Source of the DNA: Nitrospirota bacterium
Lineage (GTDB): Bacteria; Nitrospirota_A; Leptospirillia; Leptospirillales; Leptospirillaceae
Assembly: GCA_023480765.1 (NCBI GenBank)
Contig: JAMCWZ010000046.1
Coordinates: 1 to 13,109 of the forward strand
Reading direction: 5' to 3'
Length of the DNA stretch: 13,109 bases
Position 1 is the stretch's first letter; each line of letters begins with the position of its first letter. Below, piece after piece: positions 6,273-12,343 of the stretch. A model generated the notes under the pieces. That model searched no databases, was not told the DNA's origin, and saw only the letters and a program-made list of their open reading frames with translations. A program made the translations under genes and the position numbers.

Positions 6273-7316
6273 TTATTGTCGGTCCGGGAATGGCGCCGGT
6301 TTTCCATAAAGATATCCCTGTTGCCAGGAATAGCCAATCTGTTTCAGGACGAGCGCTTCCTCGGGGTCTTCCACCCCTTCCGCGAGACAGGTGGCTCCCG
6401 TTTCCCGTGCCGCGTCGAACACTTCCTTGGCTTTGTCCTGCCTGTCCGGGTGGTTGTGGACGCCTGAAACCCATTTCCGGTCGAGCTTGACGATATCGGG
6501 TTCCAGAAAACGCATTCGTTCGATTGTGTTGTATCCCTCTCCGACATCGTCGAGGGCGTAGCGAAAGCCGTTTTTCCGGTAATATGTCAAAATGGACTTC
6601 AGGTGTTCGGGGTCTTCCACGAATTCGGATTCGGTGACTTCGAACACGATCTGGTCCGGTGTCAGGGTAGAATCCCGAATCGCCGCCATCGTGGTTTCCA
6701 GGCAATGTTCGGCAACGTAGATGACGCTGGGGATGAAATTGATAAAATAGACGACGTTTTCCGGGCGGTTCGTCACAGTGCGAATGGCGCTGATCCGGCA
6801 GGCCCGGTCGAGATGGAAGAGCCGGTTTTGGGAGCGGGCCTCCTGGATCAGGACGAGAGGGGGAATGATCTCTCCGGTGTTTTCTTCCCCACGGGCGAGG
6901 AGCTCGTACCCGATGATCCGGGAACCGTCATTTTTTCCCAGTTCGACGATGGGTTGCCGAAACATTCGTATGGCCCCCTGTTCGATGAGGGTGTCGATCC
7001 AGACAAGTGGCCTGTGGTCGACGATCCATCTCCAGTCGACCGGATCCGGAAGCGAGGACGGGAGTGACTGTTGGCGTTCGAGTCGGTAGAATTGCCAGCG
7101 TTCTGGAGAGCAATAACGATCCCAGAACTCGATCATTCCGTAAAAATGCCCTTCTTCGATCCAGACGGTGAGATCATTCCAGAGAACGACAGGTCTGTTT
7201 CGGGTCGCAAGAAGATTGTCATTTTTTCCGATTCCAAGAATTTCTCTCCTGAACGGGGTGTCGGATCGGATCAGGAAACCGGACGTTCCGGAAAGACAGA
7301 CGGGACAGGCGGGCAT
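6273..7316 (-). CDS. EAL-domain c-di-GMP phosphodiesterase
   Basis: A 347-residue protein predicted to linearise c-di-GMP. The EAL domain covers about residues 112-345 and keeps the expected metal and catalytic residues: Glu138 (YELL in place of EAL), Asn193 in FINF, Glu226 in FEVTES, Asp256-Asp257 in ALDDVGEGYN, Lys277 in DIVKLDR, Glu313 in AEGVED and Gln333 in QGYLYGKP. The loop-6 motif reads DDVGEG where DDFGTG is usual. The first 110 residues carry a CPVC pair (Cys4, Cys7), a third cysteine at 69 and many Trp residues, with no membrane segment; this could be a metal- or redox-sensing input, not recognised. Start ATG at 7316 has GGAGGT four bases upstream, while the GTG at 7322 overlaps that site. 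The TnpB right-end-like sequence begins about 45 bases upstream, so the native promoter has probably been displaced. Confidence 0.92.
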   Translation of the reverse strand: MPACPVCLSGTSGFLIRSDTPFRREILGIGKNDNLLATRNRPVVLWNDLTVWIEEGHFYGMIEFWDRYCSPERWQFYRLERQQSLPSSLPDPVDWRWIVDHRPLVWIDTLIEQGAIRMFRQPIVELGKNDGSRIIGYELLARGEENTGEIIPPLVLIQEARSQNRLFHLDRACRISAIRTVTNRPENVVYFINFIPSVIYVAEHCLETTMAAIRDSTLTPDQIVFEVTESEFVEDPEHLKSILTYYRKNGFRYALDDVGEGYNTIERMRFLEPDIVKLDRKWVSGVHNHPDRQDKAKEVFDAARETGATCLAEGVEDPEEALVLKQIGYSWQQGYLYGKPAPFPDRQ

Positions 7317-7372
7317 CAACACCTCCGGGCCATCATGGGAACAGGTGAGTGAATTGAGGAGATGTAAACAAC

Positions 7373-7390
7373 CCCGGCCTAAAGGTCGGG
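7373..7390 (-). other. Right-end hairpin of the TnpB element (candidate omegaRNA 3' end remnant)
   Basis: CCCGGCC (7373-7379) and GGTCGGG (7384-7390) are separated by TAAA. It follows the 3' end of the TnpB remnant on the minus strand, where IS200/IS605-group elements have a GC-rich right-end hairpin and where the TnpB guide RNA ends. The perfect stem needs one G-U pair on the plus strand and leaves one A-C mismatch on the minus strand, consistent with decay. Assignment is by position and resemblance only. Confidence 0.45.
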
Positions 7391-7398
7391 ACTTTCGG

Positions 7399-8093
7399 CT
7401 ACAGCACGGAGCCCGTAATTGCGACTACAGGCTGGGTTACAGCAGCCTTTGCAGGACCGATAGGCTGCCGCGTGGCAGCGAGTCGACCGCTGAATTGGAG
7501 ACGGCGGCGATGAGCAAGGTGGCGGTCGGGTTCAAGCCGCAATTTTTCGCCGCCAAAGACCTTGCCCTTGCTCGTGGCGGCGAGATTGTTTTCTCTGTCG
7601 CCGATCCCCGGGACATCCCGGACGGGGTCGAAAAACCGTCGCCCCTTGCGGCAAAGCAGTTCCGCTTCTCTGGGCTTGCCACATGTCGGCTGATTCGCCT
7701 GACGGTTGCTGAAGACGAACGGCACGACGTCCTCCCGGCCATCCAGGGCGGGGCAGAGAAATGCCGGTCCCCCCGCGTGTACAGGTCGATGGTCGCGCGA
7801 TGAAAAAATCGCCGGAACAGGGTTGTCCTTGCCGGTGTCGTTGGTCCTGAACGCTTTACAGGCGCTGGCAATATGATGGACGGTATGAGAGATCATCTGT
7901 CTGCCCGGTGCCAAAAACTGCTCCCGAATGGCGGAATAGGCCAGATGGTGCAGTGCGACGCGGTTCCGACAGCGATGCCCCGCGAAAATGGCACCACTGC
8001 TCTGCAGGCTTCGGAGAGAGCTGCAGATAGCACGAGCAAAATCATAATCTGTTCCGCCGCAGGGTGCAATTTGAGAGAAGCCGTTCTCTTCAT
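7399..8093 (-). pseudogene. tnpB: Degenerate TnpB (IS200/IS605 group) transposon nuclease
   Basis: TnpB is the RNA-guided nuclease of IS200/IS605-type elements. This copy is broken. It begins with ATG at 8093, MKRTASLKLHPAAEQ, then ALSEACRAVVPF. Near 7978-7983 the frame shifts, and the next frame continues the family sequence as HRCRNRVALHHLAYSAIRE and QMISHTVHHIASACKAFRTN, then REAELLCRKGRRFF and, later, SKGKVFGGEKLR and HLAHRRRLQ. The segment that should hold the first RuvC aspartate (family consensus like GVDLGIVN) is missing between DVPGIGDREN and NLAATSKGK. The second half of the protein with the remaining RuvC residues and zinc finger is gone, with a stop at 7399. It is therefore inactive. 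A hairpin like the element's right end lies downstream at 7373-7390. The TnpB identity is strong; exact element ends were not found. Confidence 0.78.
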
Positions 8094-8133
8094 AGAGGGA
8101 ATTATACGCTCACAAAGATAGCTTTATCGAGAA

Positions 8134-8175
8134 GCGCCGTAAAACTCCGGAGTGCAGGCCGGAGATAAAAGGCGC
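8134..8175. repeat. Nested two-stem inverted repeat between the TnpB remnants
   Basis: GCGCC (8134-8138) pairs with GGCGC (8171-8175), and inside it CTCCGG (8145-8150) pairs with CCGGAG (8159-8164). The two stems are separated by equal six-base internal sides, GTAAAA and ATAAAA. It lies about 40 bases upstream of the plus-strand TnpB remnant, where an IS200/IS605-type left-end hairpin would be expected, though a REP-like repeat is also possible. Confidence 0.45.
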
Positions 8176-8216
8176 GTCGTTGACTTTCCATATTTTCTTG
8201 CGCAGAACAATGCATC

Positions 8217-8573
8217 ATACTGAAAACACTCCAGTATCGTCTGTATCCGACTCGCAAACGGGAAACCCTTCTGAACCAGCAACTGGAAGAATGCCGGTAG
8301 CCTTACAATCCTTCCTTTTCTGGAGCATCGGAAGACGCCTGGGAATGCTATGGAGGCGGACTTTCTGATTACGAACAGAGCATGACTCATCCGGGATTGA
8401 AAAAAGGACGCCCAACGCTGGAAAAGGTTTATTCCCAGTCCCTGCAGAACGTGTCCGTCCGCATCGATCTGGCGTTCAAGGCATTCTTCCGGAAAGTCCG
8501 GAAGGGCGAGAATCCGGGCTACCTCCGGTTCAAGGGAAAGGGACAATACGCCTCGATCACCTGGCCCCAGTAG
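8217..8573 (+). pseudogene. tnpB: N-terminal fragment of a second TnpB (IS200/IS605 group)
   Basis: One frame reads LKTLQYRLYPTRKRETLLNQ then QLEECR, the helix-turn-helix start of OrfB/TnpB proteins. An in-frame TAG follows where the family has CRWLYN. The frame then continues as SDYEQSMTHPGLKKGRPTLEKV, with SQSLQNVSVRIDLAFKAFFR and ENPGYLRFKGKG, and ends at TAG 8571-8573 after TWPQ. Only about 118 of the usual 370-400 residues are present, and no catalytic residue is included. The start is degenerate (ATA CTG AAA), probably from an original ATG. It belongs to a different TnpB subgroup from the minus-strand copy next door, and the two point away from each other. Confidence 0.82.
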
Positions 8574-8630
8574 AAGATATGGTTCGGGCCGGGCGTTAAG
8601 AGGTTTTTTGCCTCTTTTCGTCCTCGTAGT
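8574..8630. other. Short unassigned spacer between TnpB and IS110 remnants
   Basis: This stretch has a six-base stem, AAGAGG (8598-8603) with CCTCTT (8611-8616), around a T-rich loop and no long T-run. I see no gene. On the minus strand a GTG at 8677 with GGAGG upstream opens a 52-codon frame (MSSLKQLALEAAAVFELRG) that runs through here into the TnpB fragment. It is not recognised and may be element debris. Confidence 0.3.
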
Positions 8631-9555
8631 TCAAAAACAGCGGCGGCTTCGAGAGCCAGTTGCTTTAAAGAACTCACGTGGACTTTCCTCCTGGGTTGGG
8701 ATTCCGGCTCCCTTTTTGGGAATTGGCACAAATCTCCCCTCCAGATCCCCGGTGACGGGGTTCTGCCTTTTGTATTCTCTTCCCAAAGAACGCATCGTAA
8801 AGCTCCTGACAACGGACCCATGCAGGAACTCGATTCTCCTTATGGGAGGAATCGGTCGCGCCAATATTTCCGGCCTCTCGGATCGCATTCCGTGACCACG
8901 GTGGATGATTCGCGCCTGCCGTGCACCAAAAAAGAATACAAATGCGGCCTCTCTCGGCAGATGGTGTCCGTTCCGGAATCGTTTCGGGTTTCCGATGACC
9001 GCCACCAGGGAGGCGGACACCAAGGGACCGATGTCCGGAATCGTCTGAAGACGCCGGCTCGCCCCATCCCCTTATCTCAAGCGTCTTCATCATCATTTCG
9101 AAGTGTTCGATCGTTTCCGAAAGATGACGGATCTCGCCCTGAAGCGTCCGGATCAGCGTGCGGGTGACAAGGGTCAGCGTATTGGCCCAGTCGTCCAGAA
9201 CCTCCGAAAGGCGAGTGTCGAAGGCCGATATCCCGGGGGAAGGGCAAACCCCTTTCCAGAAGAAAAGCCCGGATCCGGGAGGCTAGAGCCGTCCTTTCCT
9301 TGACCATTCCCTGGCGGGTGGCGATCAGCACGACAGATCCTGCTGCTCGGGCGTCTTGACCGGAACCGAGGGGGTTTTGGGGCAAAGAGACGCTTCTCCG
9401 ATGGCCTCCGCATCGTTGTAATCATTTTTTGCGACGTGGCCGGCTTGATGTGATGGGAGGATTCATCCGGCATCAAGGGCCACTACGTGGAACGTGTTCT
9501 TGGACAGATCGACGCAAACGGTGACGATGGAGGATTCCGGGATGATTGGCTTCAT
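8631..9555 (-). pseudogene. Degenerate IS110-family transposase
   Basis: Starting from ATG 9555 the frame reads MKPIIPESSI, then TVCVDLSKNTFHVVALDAG, the RuvC-like first strand with the first Asp of the DEDD set, then a TGA. The homology resumes with AKNDYNDAEAIGEAS and PVKTPEQQDL, then in another frame LIATRQGMVKERTALASRIR, and later RLQTIPDIGPLVSASLVAV with IGNPKRFRNGHHL, the Tnp_20 helix-hairpin-helix segment. The part between LDA and KNDYNDAE, about 60 residues with the catalytic Glu, has been deleted, and there are several frameshifts and stops, so it is inactive. The C-terminal serine-containing block is blurred, so the left boundary is approximate. IS110 elements use a structured bridge RNA from a non-coding end, but no such leader remains: the start codon lies inside the direct repeat next to the ISNCY element. 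Confidence 0.78.
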
Positions 9556-9569
9556 TTTTGGGGTCAGGT
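9553..9569 (+). repeat. Left direct repeat flanking the ISNCY element (target site duplication)
   Basis: CATTTTTGGGGTCAGGT here is identical to 11021-11037. The last T may belong to the element end, giving 16 or 17 bases. This copy includes the reverse complement of the IS110 start codon, so the target was the 5' end of the IS110 remnant. Confidence 0.8.
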
Positions 9570-9573
9570 GTCC

Positions 9574-9618
9574 TAGCAATTTAAAAGTGTCCTTATTTTA
9601 GCAAGATAGAAATGTCCT
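9574..9618 (+). repeat. Left end of the ISNCY element: two tandem transposase-site-like motifs
   Basis: The outer copy is TAGCAATTTAAAAGTGTCCT (9574-9593) and the inner copy TAGCAAGATAGAAATGTCCT (9599-9618). A five-base spacer separates them. They match the two copies at the other end in inverted orientation. Confidence 0.75.
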
Positions 9619-9635
9619 GTTTTTGAGAAAGCGGA

Positions 9636-10934
9636 TCACGAAGATCGTTCCCCGACAGAAGAGTCTTTGTTTCGGGCTTTCTTTTGTGGCAGGAAGGCCT
9701 TTTTCCAAGGATGCTCCGCCGAAGGAGGGTGGCCCTTCCGGGAAGGAGCTTTGAAGGGGGACTCCGTCTTTTCCGGGGTCTTGGTCTTTGGCAGTTCTTT
9801 CACCGGAAGTCTCTCCCCCCGTCGGTCGAAGAACCGAAGCGATCCCGAACCCGATTCCTCGACGGAAACGGGAGATCCCGGAAGAAGCGCGGGGATGTCG
9901 TAACGCTGTCCTTCGTAGGCGATCGTCCGGTCCTTTCGCACGACCCGGCGTTCTTTCCGGCAGAAGATCCGGTCCAGGGCTTCGCCCGCCGGAACTGGCC
10001 GATGGAGATCGGAAGACCGGGCGGGTTCGACACGAAACTTCCCGTTGTAAAAGGGCAGGAACGTCTCCAGAAACCGGTTGCCGTCCTCGAGGCTCGCAAT
10101 CCCCCCCAGGCGCATCTCCTTGACCAGGCGGTCCTGGAGCGTTCCGAACAGCCGTTCCACCCGTCCCTTTCCCTGAGGAGAGCGGGCATGGATCACCCGG
10201 ACCGACAGTTCCGCCATCGCCCGTTCGAACTGGCTCATGGGACGCGTTCCCGCGACCTCCTCCTCGACCGTCGGGGCCGCCTTGGACTGGTAGGCGCCGT
10301 GGCGGTCCAGGTAGACGGCCATCGGAACCCCGTAGCGTTCCAGGTATTCCCGGACCACCTCCAGGGCCGGCCAGGTCCCCTCGTAGGGGAAAAAGCGGGC
10401 GAAGACCTCCCCGGTCGCATCGTCGATCACGGCCATCAATACGCATCGCTCTCCGCGCTCCTCGAACCAGGCATGGTGGGACCCGTCCATCTGCACCATC
10501 TCGCCCCGGTGGGCTCTTCGTTCCCGCCATCGGCGGCCCTTTCGCCGCTTCCGTGTCGGATAGGCCTCTCCTTCTGACTTCAGCCATTGCCGGAGCGTCT
10601 CCCGGGAGATCGACACCTTCAGCCCCTCTTCCAGCTTCTCCGTCGCCAGGGTGAGACCAAAACCGGCATAGACCGACCGGTACGCCTCCAGAACCTGTCT
10701 CCGCACCTCCGGCGGCGTTTTCCGGTTCGAGGGTTTTCCCCGGCCCCGGTGGACCACGCCCGCGTCTCCGTCCCTCCGGACCCGTCCCACCAGACGCCCC
10801 ATCTGCCTCTCGGAGATCTCCAGCAGATCCGCCCCCTCTTTCCGGCTCACAGTCCCTTCCAGAACACTTCGCAGCACATGCAACCGCTTCCGTTCCTTCG
10901 CCGTCATCCCGAGGATGTCCTTTCCATCTGCCAT
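9636..10934 (-). CDS. ISNCY-family (IS1202-like) DDE transposase
   Basis: A 432-residue transposase, full length for the group. Residues 20-60 form a helix-turn-helix (RKEGADLLEISERQMGRLVG), with a second DNA-binding part near 75-125 (GFGLTLATEKL, ISRETLRQWL). The rve-type catalytic core follows: Asp150 in VQMDGSHHAWFE, Asp210 in VYLDRHGAY and Glu260 in KGRVERLFGTLQ, giving a plausible complete DDE triad. The C-terminal tail is basic, rich in Pro, Lys and Arg. Start ATG 10934 has GGGAGGGG just upstream. No frameshift or stop is seen, so it is probably active. The gene fills the element, leaving about 65 bases on one side and 85 on the other for the ends. Its high G+C content contrasts with rplI next door. 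Confidence 0.9.
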   Translation of the reverse strand: MADGKDILGMTAKERKRLHVLRSVLEGTVSRKEGADLLEISERQMGRLVGRVRRDGDAGVVHRGRGKPSNRKTPPEVRRQVLEAYRSVYAGFGLTLATEKLEEGLKVSISRETLRQWLKSEGEAYPTRKRRKGRRWRERRAHRGEMVQMDGSHHAWFEERGERCVLMAVIDDATGEVFARFFPYEGTWPALEVVREYLERYGVPMAVYLDRHGAYQSKAAPTVEEEVAGTRPMSQFERAMAELSVRVIHARSPQGKGRVERLFGTLQDRLVKEMRLGGIASLEDGNRFLETFLPFYNGKFRVEPARSSDLHRPVPAGEALDRIFCRKERRVVRKDRTIAYEGQRYDIPALLPGSPVSVEESGSGSLRFFDRRGERLPVKELPKTKTPEKTESPFKAPSRKGHPPSAEHPWKKAFLPQKKARNKDSSVGERSS

Positions 10935-10971
10935 CGCCCCTCCCTTCGGAGAAGGTCTTGCCAGATTCAGG

Positions 10972-11015
10972 AGGACATTTCTATCTTGCTGGATGAGGAC
11001 ATTTCTATATTGCTA
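10972..11015 (-). repeat. Right end of the ISNCY element: two tandem transposase-site-like motifs
   Basis: Read on the minus strand, the inner copy AGCAAGATAGAAATGTCCT (10972-10990) is identical to the left inner copy over 19 bases. The outer copy TAGCAATATAGAAATGTCCT (10996-11015) differs from the left outer copy at three positions. The spacer is five bases. Confidence 0.78.
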
Positions 11016-11020
11016 TCACA

Positions 11021-11037
11021 CATTTTTGGGGTCAGGT
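11021..11037 (+). repeat. Right direct repeat flanking the ISNCY element
   Basis: Identical to 9553-9569. Its last base is the first T of the promoter-like TTGACT ahead of rplI. Confidence 0.8.
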
Positions 11038-11065
11038 TGACTGGATTTTTAAGATCTGGTAATCT
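11037..11065 (+). promoter_or_regulatory. Promoter-like sequence for rplI
   Basis: TTGACT (11037-11042, five of six with the -35 consensus), 17 bases, then TAATCT (11060-11065), preceded by TGG as an extended -10. Transcription would begin near 11072, leaving a short leader before ATG 11092. The -10 match is modest (three of six), but spacing and extension are good. It lies directly against the direct repeat of the ISNCY element. Confidence 0.5.
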
Positions 11066-11091
11066 CCGCAGGTTATGCAAAAGGAGGCTCC

Positions 11092-11544
11092 ATGAGCAAG
11101 GTAGCAGTAATTTTGAGGGAAAATATTGAGAAGCTTGGATCCGCAGGAGATCTTGTCCAGGTCTCAAAGGGATTTGCCAGAAATTATTTGATCCCTCTCA
11201 AAAAAGGAATTGAAGCGGACAGCCAGAATATCGCTTTGGTCGAACTTCAGAAGAAACATGCACGGGAGCGCGCGGAACGCCATCGTCAAGAAATGGAAGA
11301 GATTTCAAGTCGGATATCCGCTACAGAAGTGACCGTCCCGGTCAAGGTTGGTTCGGGCCAGAAACTTTTTGGCTCAGTGACGGCTCACGATATTGCCGAA
11401 GCCTTTGGTCAAGCAGGAATCGTCCTTGATCGAAAGCAGATCCATCTTGAAATCCCCATTCGAGAGTTGGGAACATTCGAGATTGAAGTTCGTCTTGAGT
11501 CGGGCTTGAAGTGTTCGACAAAAGTCATTGTTGTATCTGAATAG
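11092..11544 (+). CDS. rplI: 50S ribosomal protein L9 (bL9)
   Basis: A 150-residue protein, the normal size for L9, which binds 23S rRNA and reaches out from the large subunit. The N-terminal rRNA-binding domain is clear: MSKVAVILRENIEKLGSAGD, then VQVSKGFARNYLIPLKKGIEA with the conserved GFARNYLIP signature (52 or so residues). A long charged helix (about 50-78) links to the C-terminal domain with KVGSGQKLFGSVTAHDIAEA. Start ATG 11092 has a perfect AAGGAGG four bases upstream. L9 is usually the last gene of an rpsF-ssb-rpsR-rplI operon; here the upstream partners are absent, replaced by insertion elements within 55 bases, so the gene probably uses its own promoter. It is followed by rpmH after 87 bases. 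Confidence 0.96.
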   Translation: MSKVAVILRENIEKLGSAGDLVQVSKGFARNYLIPLKKGIEADSQNIALVELQKKHARERAERHRQEMEEISSRISATEVTVPVKVGSGQKLFGSVTAHDIAEAFGQAGIVLDRKQIHLEIPIRELGTFEIEVRLESGLKCSTKVIVVSE

Positions 11545-11631
11545 TTCCCTTTTTTGTCCACTCAATTTCAGGACTGCTTGGTTCATGTATTCTGGTTCTG
11601 TCGAGAGAAAATTTAATGTTTGGAGTTTATG

Positions 11632-11766
11632 ATGTCTTTAACTTTCAAGCCCAGTAATCTCAGACGTAAGCGCACTCATGGTTTTCTCAAAAGAATGTCG
11701 ACCCCTCAGGGTAGGGCTGTTATAAAAAGACGACGTGCGAAAGGTCGACATCGTCTAACAGTTTGA
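11632..11766 (+). CDS. rpmH: 50S ribosomal protein L34 (bL34)
   Basis: A 44-residue, very basic protein: [20 protein letters not shown] with [20 protein letters not shown] and the ending RLTV. This is the textbook L34 pattern (FQPSNxxRxRxHGF, RRRAKGRxRLTV). Two consecutive ATG codons lie at 11629 and 11632; the second leaves six bases after GGAG (11622-11625) and gives the normal N terminus, so it is preferred. It is too short to appear in most automatic ORF lists. It is followed by rnpA after 16 bases, the near-universal rpmH-rnpA order. Confidence 0.95.
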   Translation: MSLTFKPSNLRRKRTHGFLKRMSTPQGRAVIKRRRAKGRHRLTV

Positions 11767-11782
11767 CCAGTCGGTTTTTGTT

Positions 11783-12118
11783 TTGAAATGGGTTCCTCTT
11801 ACCAGAGGGCAGATTCAAAACCTGATTGCCCGTCCGGCTCAAAAAATTACCTTGCCAGTATGTATCATTTTCTATCAGCCTTCTCAGGATTTGAAGGTCT
11901 CATTTCTGGTTGGTCGCAAACTAGGCAAGGCACATGACCGTAACCGAATTCGTCGCAGGTTGCGGGAGGCTGTGCGATTGGCGGGAAATCCCGTATCAGG
12001 CCTATGGGTAATTATAGGCCGATTTCCGGCAAAGAACTCAGAGTTTGAACAGCTGAAACGATACGTTCGTGAAGGAATTTTGAAGGCTAGTGCGTGGGAA
12101 ATCCGGTCGCCTCAATAG
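11783..12118 (+). CDS. rnpA: Ribonuclease P protein component
   Basis: The protein subunit of RNase P, which helps the catalytic RNA bind pre-tRNA and remove 5' leaders. The signature [20 protein letters not shown] with RLREAVR (about residues 39-65) contains the RNR motif that contacts the RNA. The length of 111 residues is in the normal range and the N terminus is short. The only usable start in frame is TTG at 11783; the ATG at 11788 is in another frame, and an in-frame TAA at 11756 blocks any extension into rpmH. No Shine-Dalgarno precedes the TTG, so expression may depend on coupling to rpmH. The last 25 bases overlap yidD. Confidence 0.93.
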   Translation: MKWVPLTRGQIQNLIARPAQKITLPVCIIFYQPSQDLKVSFLVGRKLGKAHDRNRIRRRLREAVRLAGNPVSGLWVIIGRFPAKNSEFEQLKRYVREGILKASAWEIRSPQ

Positions 12119-12300
12119 TCAGGTCCTATCAGCGATGGATATCACCATTCCTTCCGCCATCCTGCCGTTTTACACCTACCTGCTCTGAGTATGTCCGGAT
12201 ATCTTTTCTAAACTATCCTTTTCACCGCGCTTTTTTCCGTTCAGTCAAGCGAATTCTGAAATGCCACCCCTTTCATCCGGGTGGATTCGATCCACCATGA
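12094..12300 (+). CDS. yidD: Membrane protein insertion efficiency factor YidD
   Basis: A 68-residue protein of the YidD family, a small inner-membrane-associated factor that helps YidC-dependent insertion. It has the characteristic [20 protein letters not shown] followed by SEYVRISF, and the C-terminal [17 protein letters not shown]. The three cysteines at 24, 30 and 57 are the conserved ones. The start is GTG 12094, with GAAGG seven bases upstream; it overlaps rnpA by 25 bases, as in many genomes. The position between rnpA and yidC is canonical. Confidence 0.93.
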   Translation: MGNPVASIVRSYQRWISPFLPPSCRFTPTCSEYVRISFLNYPFHRAFFRSVKRILKCHPFHPGGFDPP

Positions 12301-12343
12301 CCATTTTAATATTTTCTCAAAATTCTGAAAGGTCCGAGAGATT

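Larger units (their letters stand above)
9569..11020 (-). mobile_element. ISNCY (IS1202-like) insertion sequence, apparently complete, about 1.45 kb
   Basis: The element has one intact transposase gene (9636-10934), matching ends and a long target duplication. The ends align as TGTCCTAGCAAT on the left and TGTGATAGCAAT on the right (reverse complement), so it begins at 9569 and ends at 11020. Direct repeats of 16-17 bases flank it. I recall that IS1202-related elements of the ISNCY group make unusually long duplications, with one subgroup near 15-17 bases, which agrees. Intactness of both ends and of the ORF suggests recent insertion, in contrast with the decayed elements on its left. It points leftwards, away from rplI. 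Confidence 0.82.

Noticed and set aside
6262..6281. Short direct repeat TTATTGTCG at the end of the EAL gene
   Set aside because: Two nine-base copies across the stop codon are expected by chance and show no further structure.
8598..8616. AAGAGG/CCTCTT hairpin as a terminator
   Set aside because: It has only six base pairs, a T-rich loop and just a few T after the stem, inside element debris with no gene that needs it.
9684..10577. Plus-strand frame of about 297 codons inside the ISNCY element
   Set aside because: It is antisense to the intact DDE transposase and is explained by high G+C content and the lack of stops.
9598..10587. 329-codon minus-strand frame overlapping the transposase
   Set aside because: It is a different frame on the same strand as the transposase, has repetitive Gly, Pro and Arg content and no domain.
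11554..11562. DnaA-box-like TTGTCCACT upstream of rpmH
   Set aside because: It is a single imperfect match (7 of 9) with no companion boxes, AT-rich unwinding region or dnaA gene; not enough for an origin.
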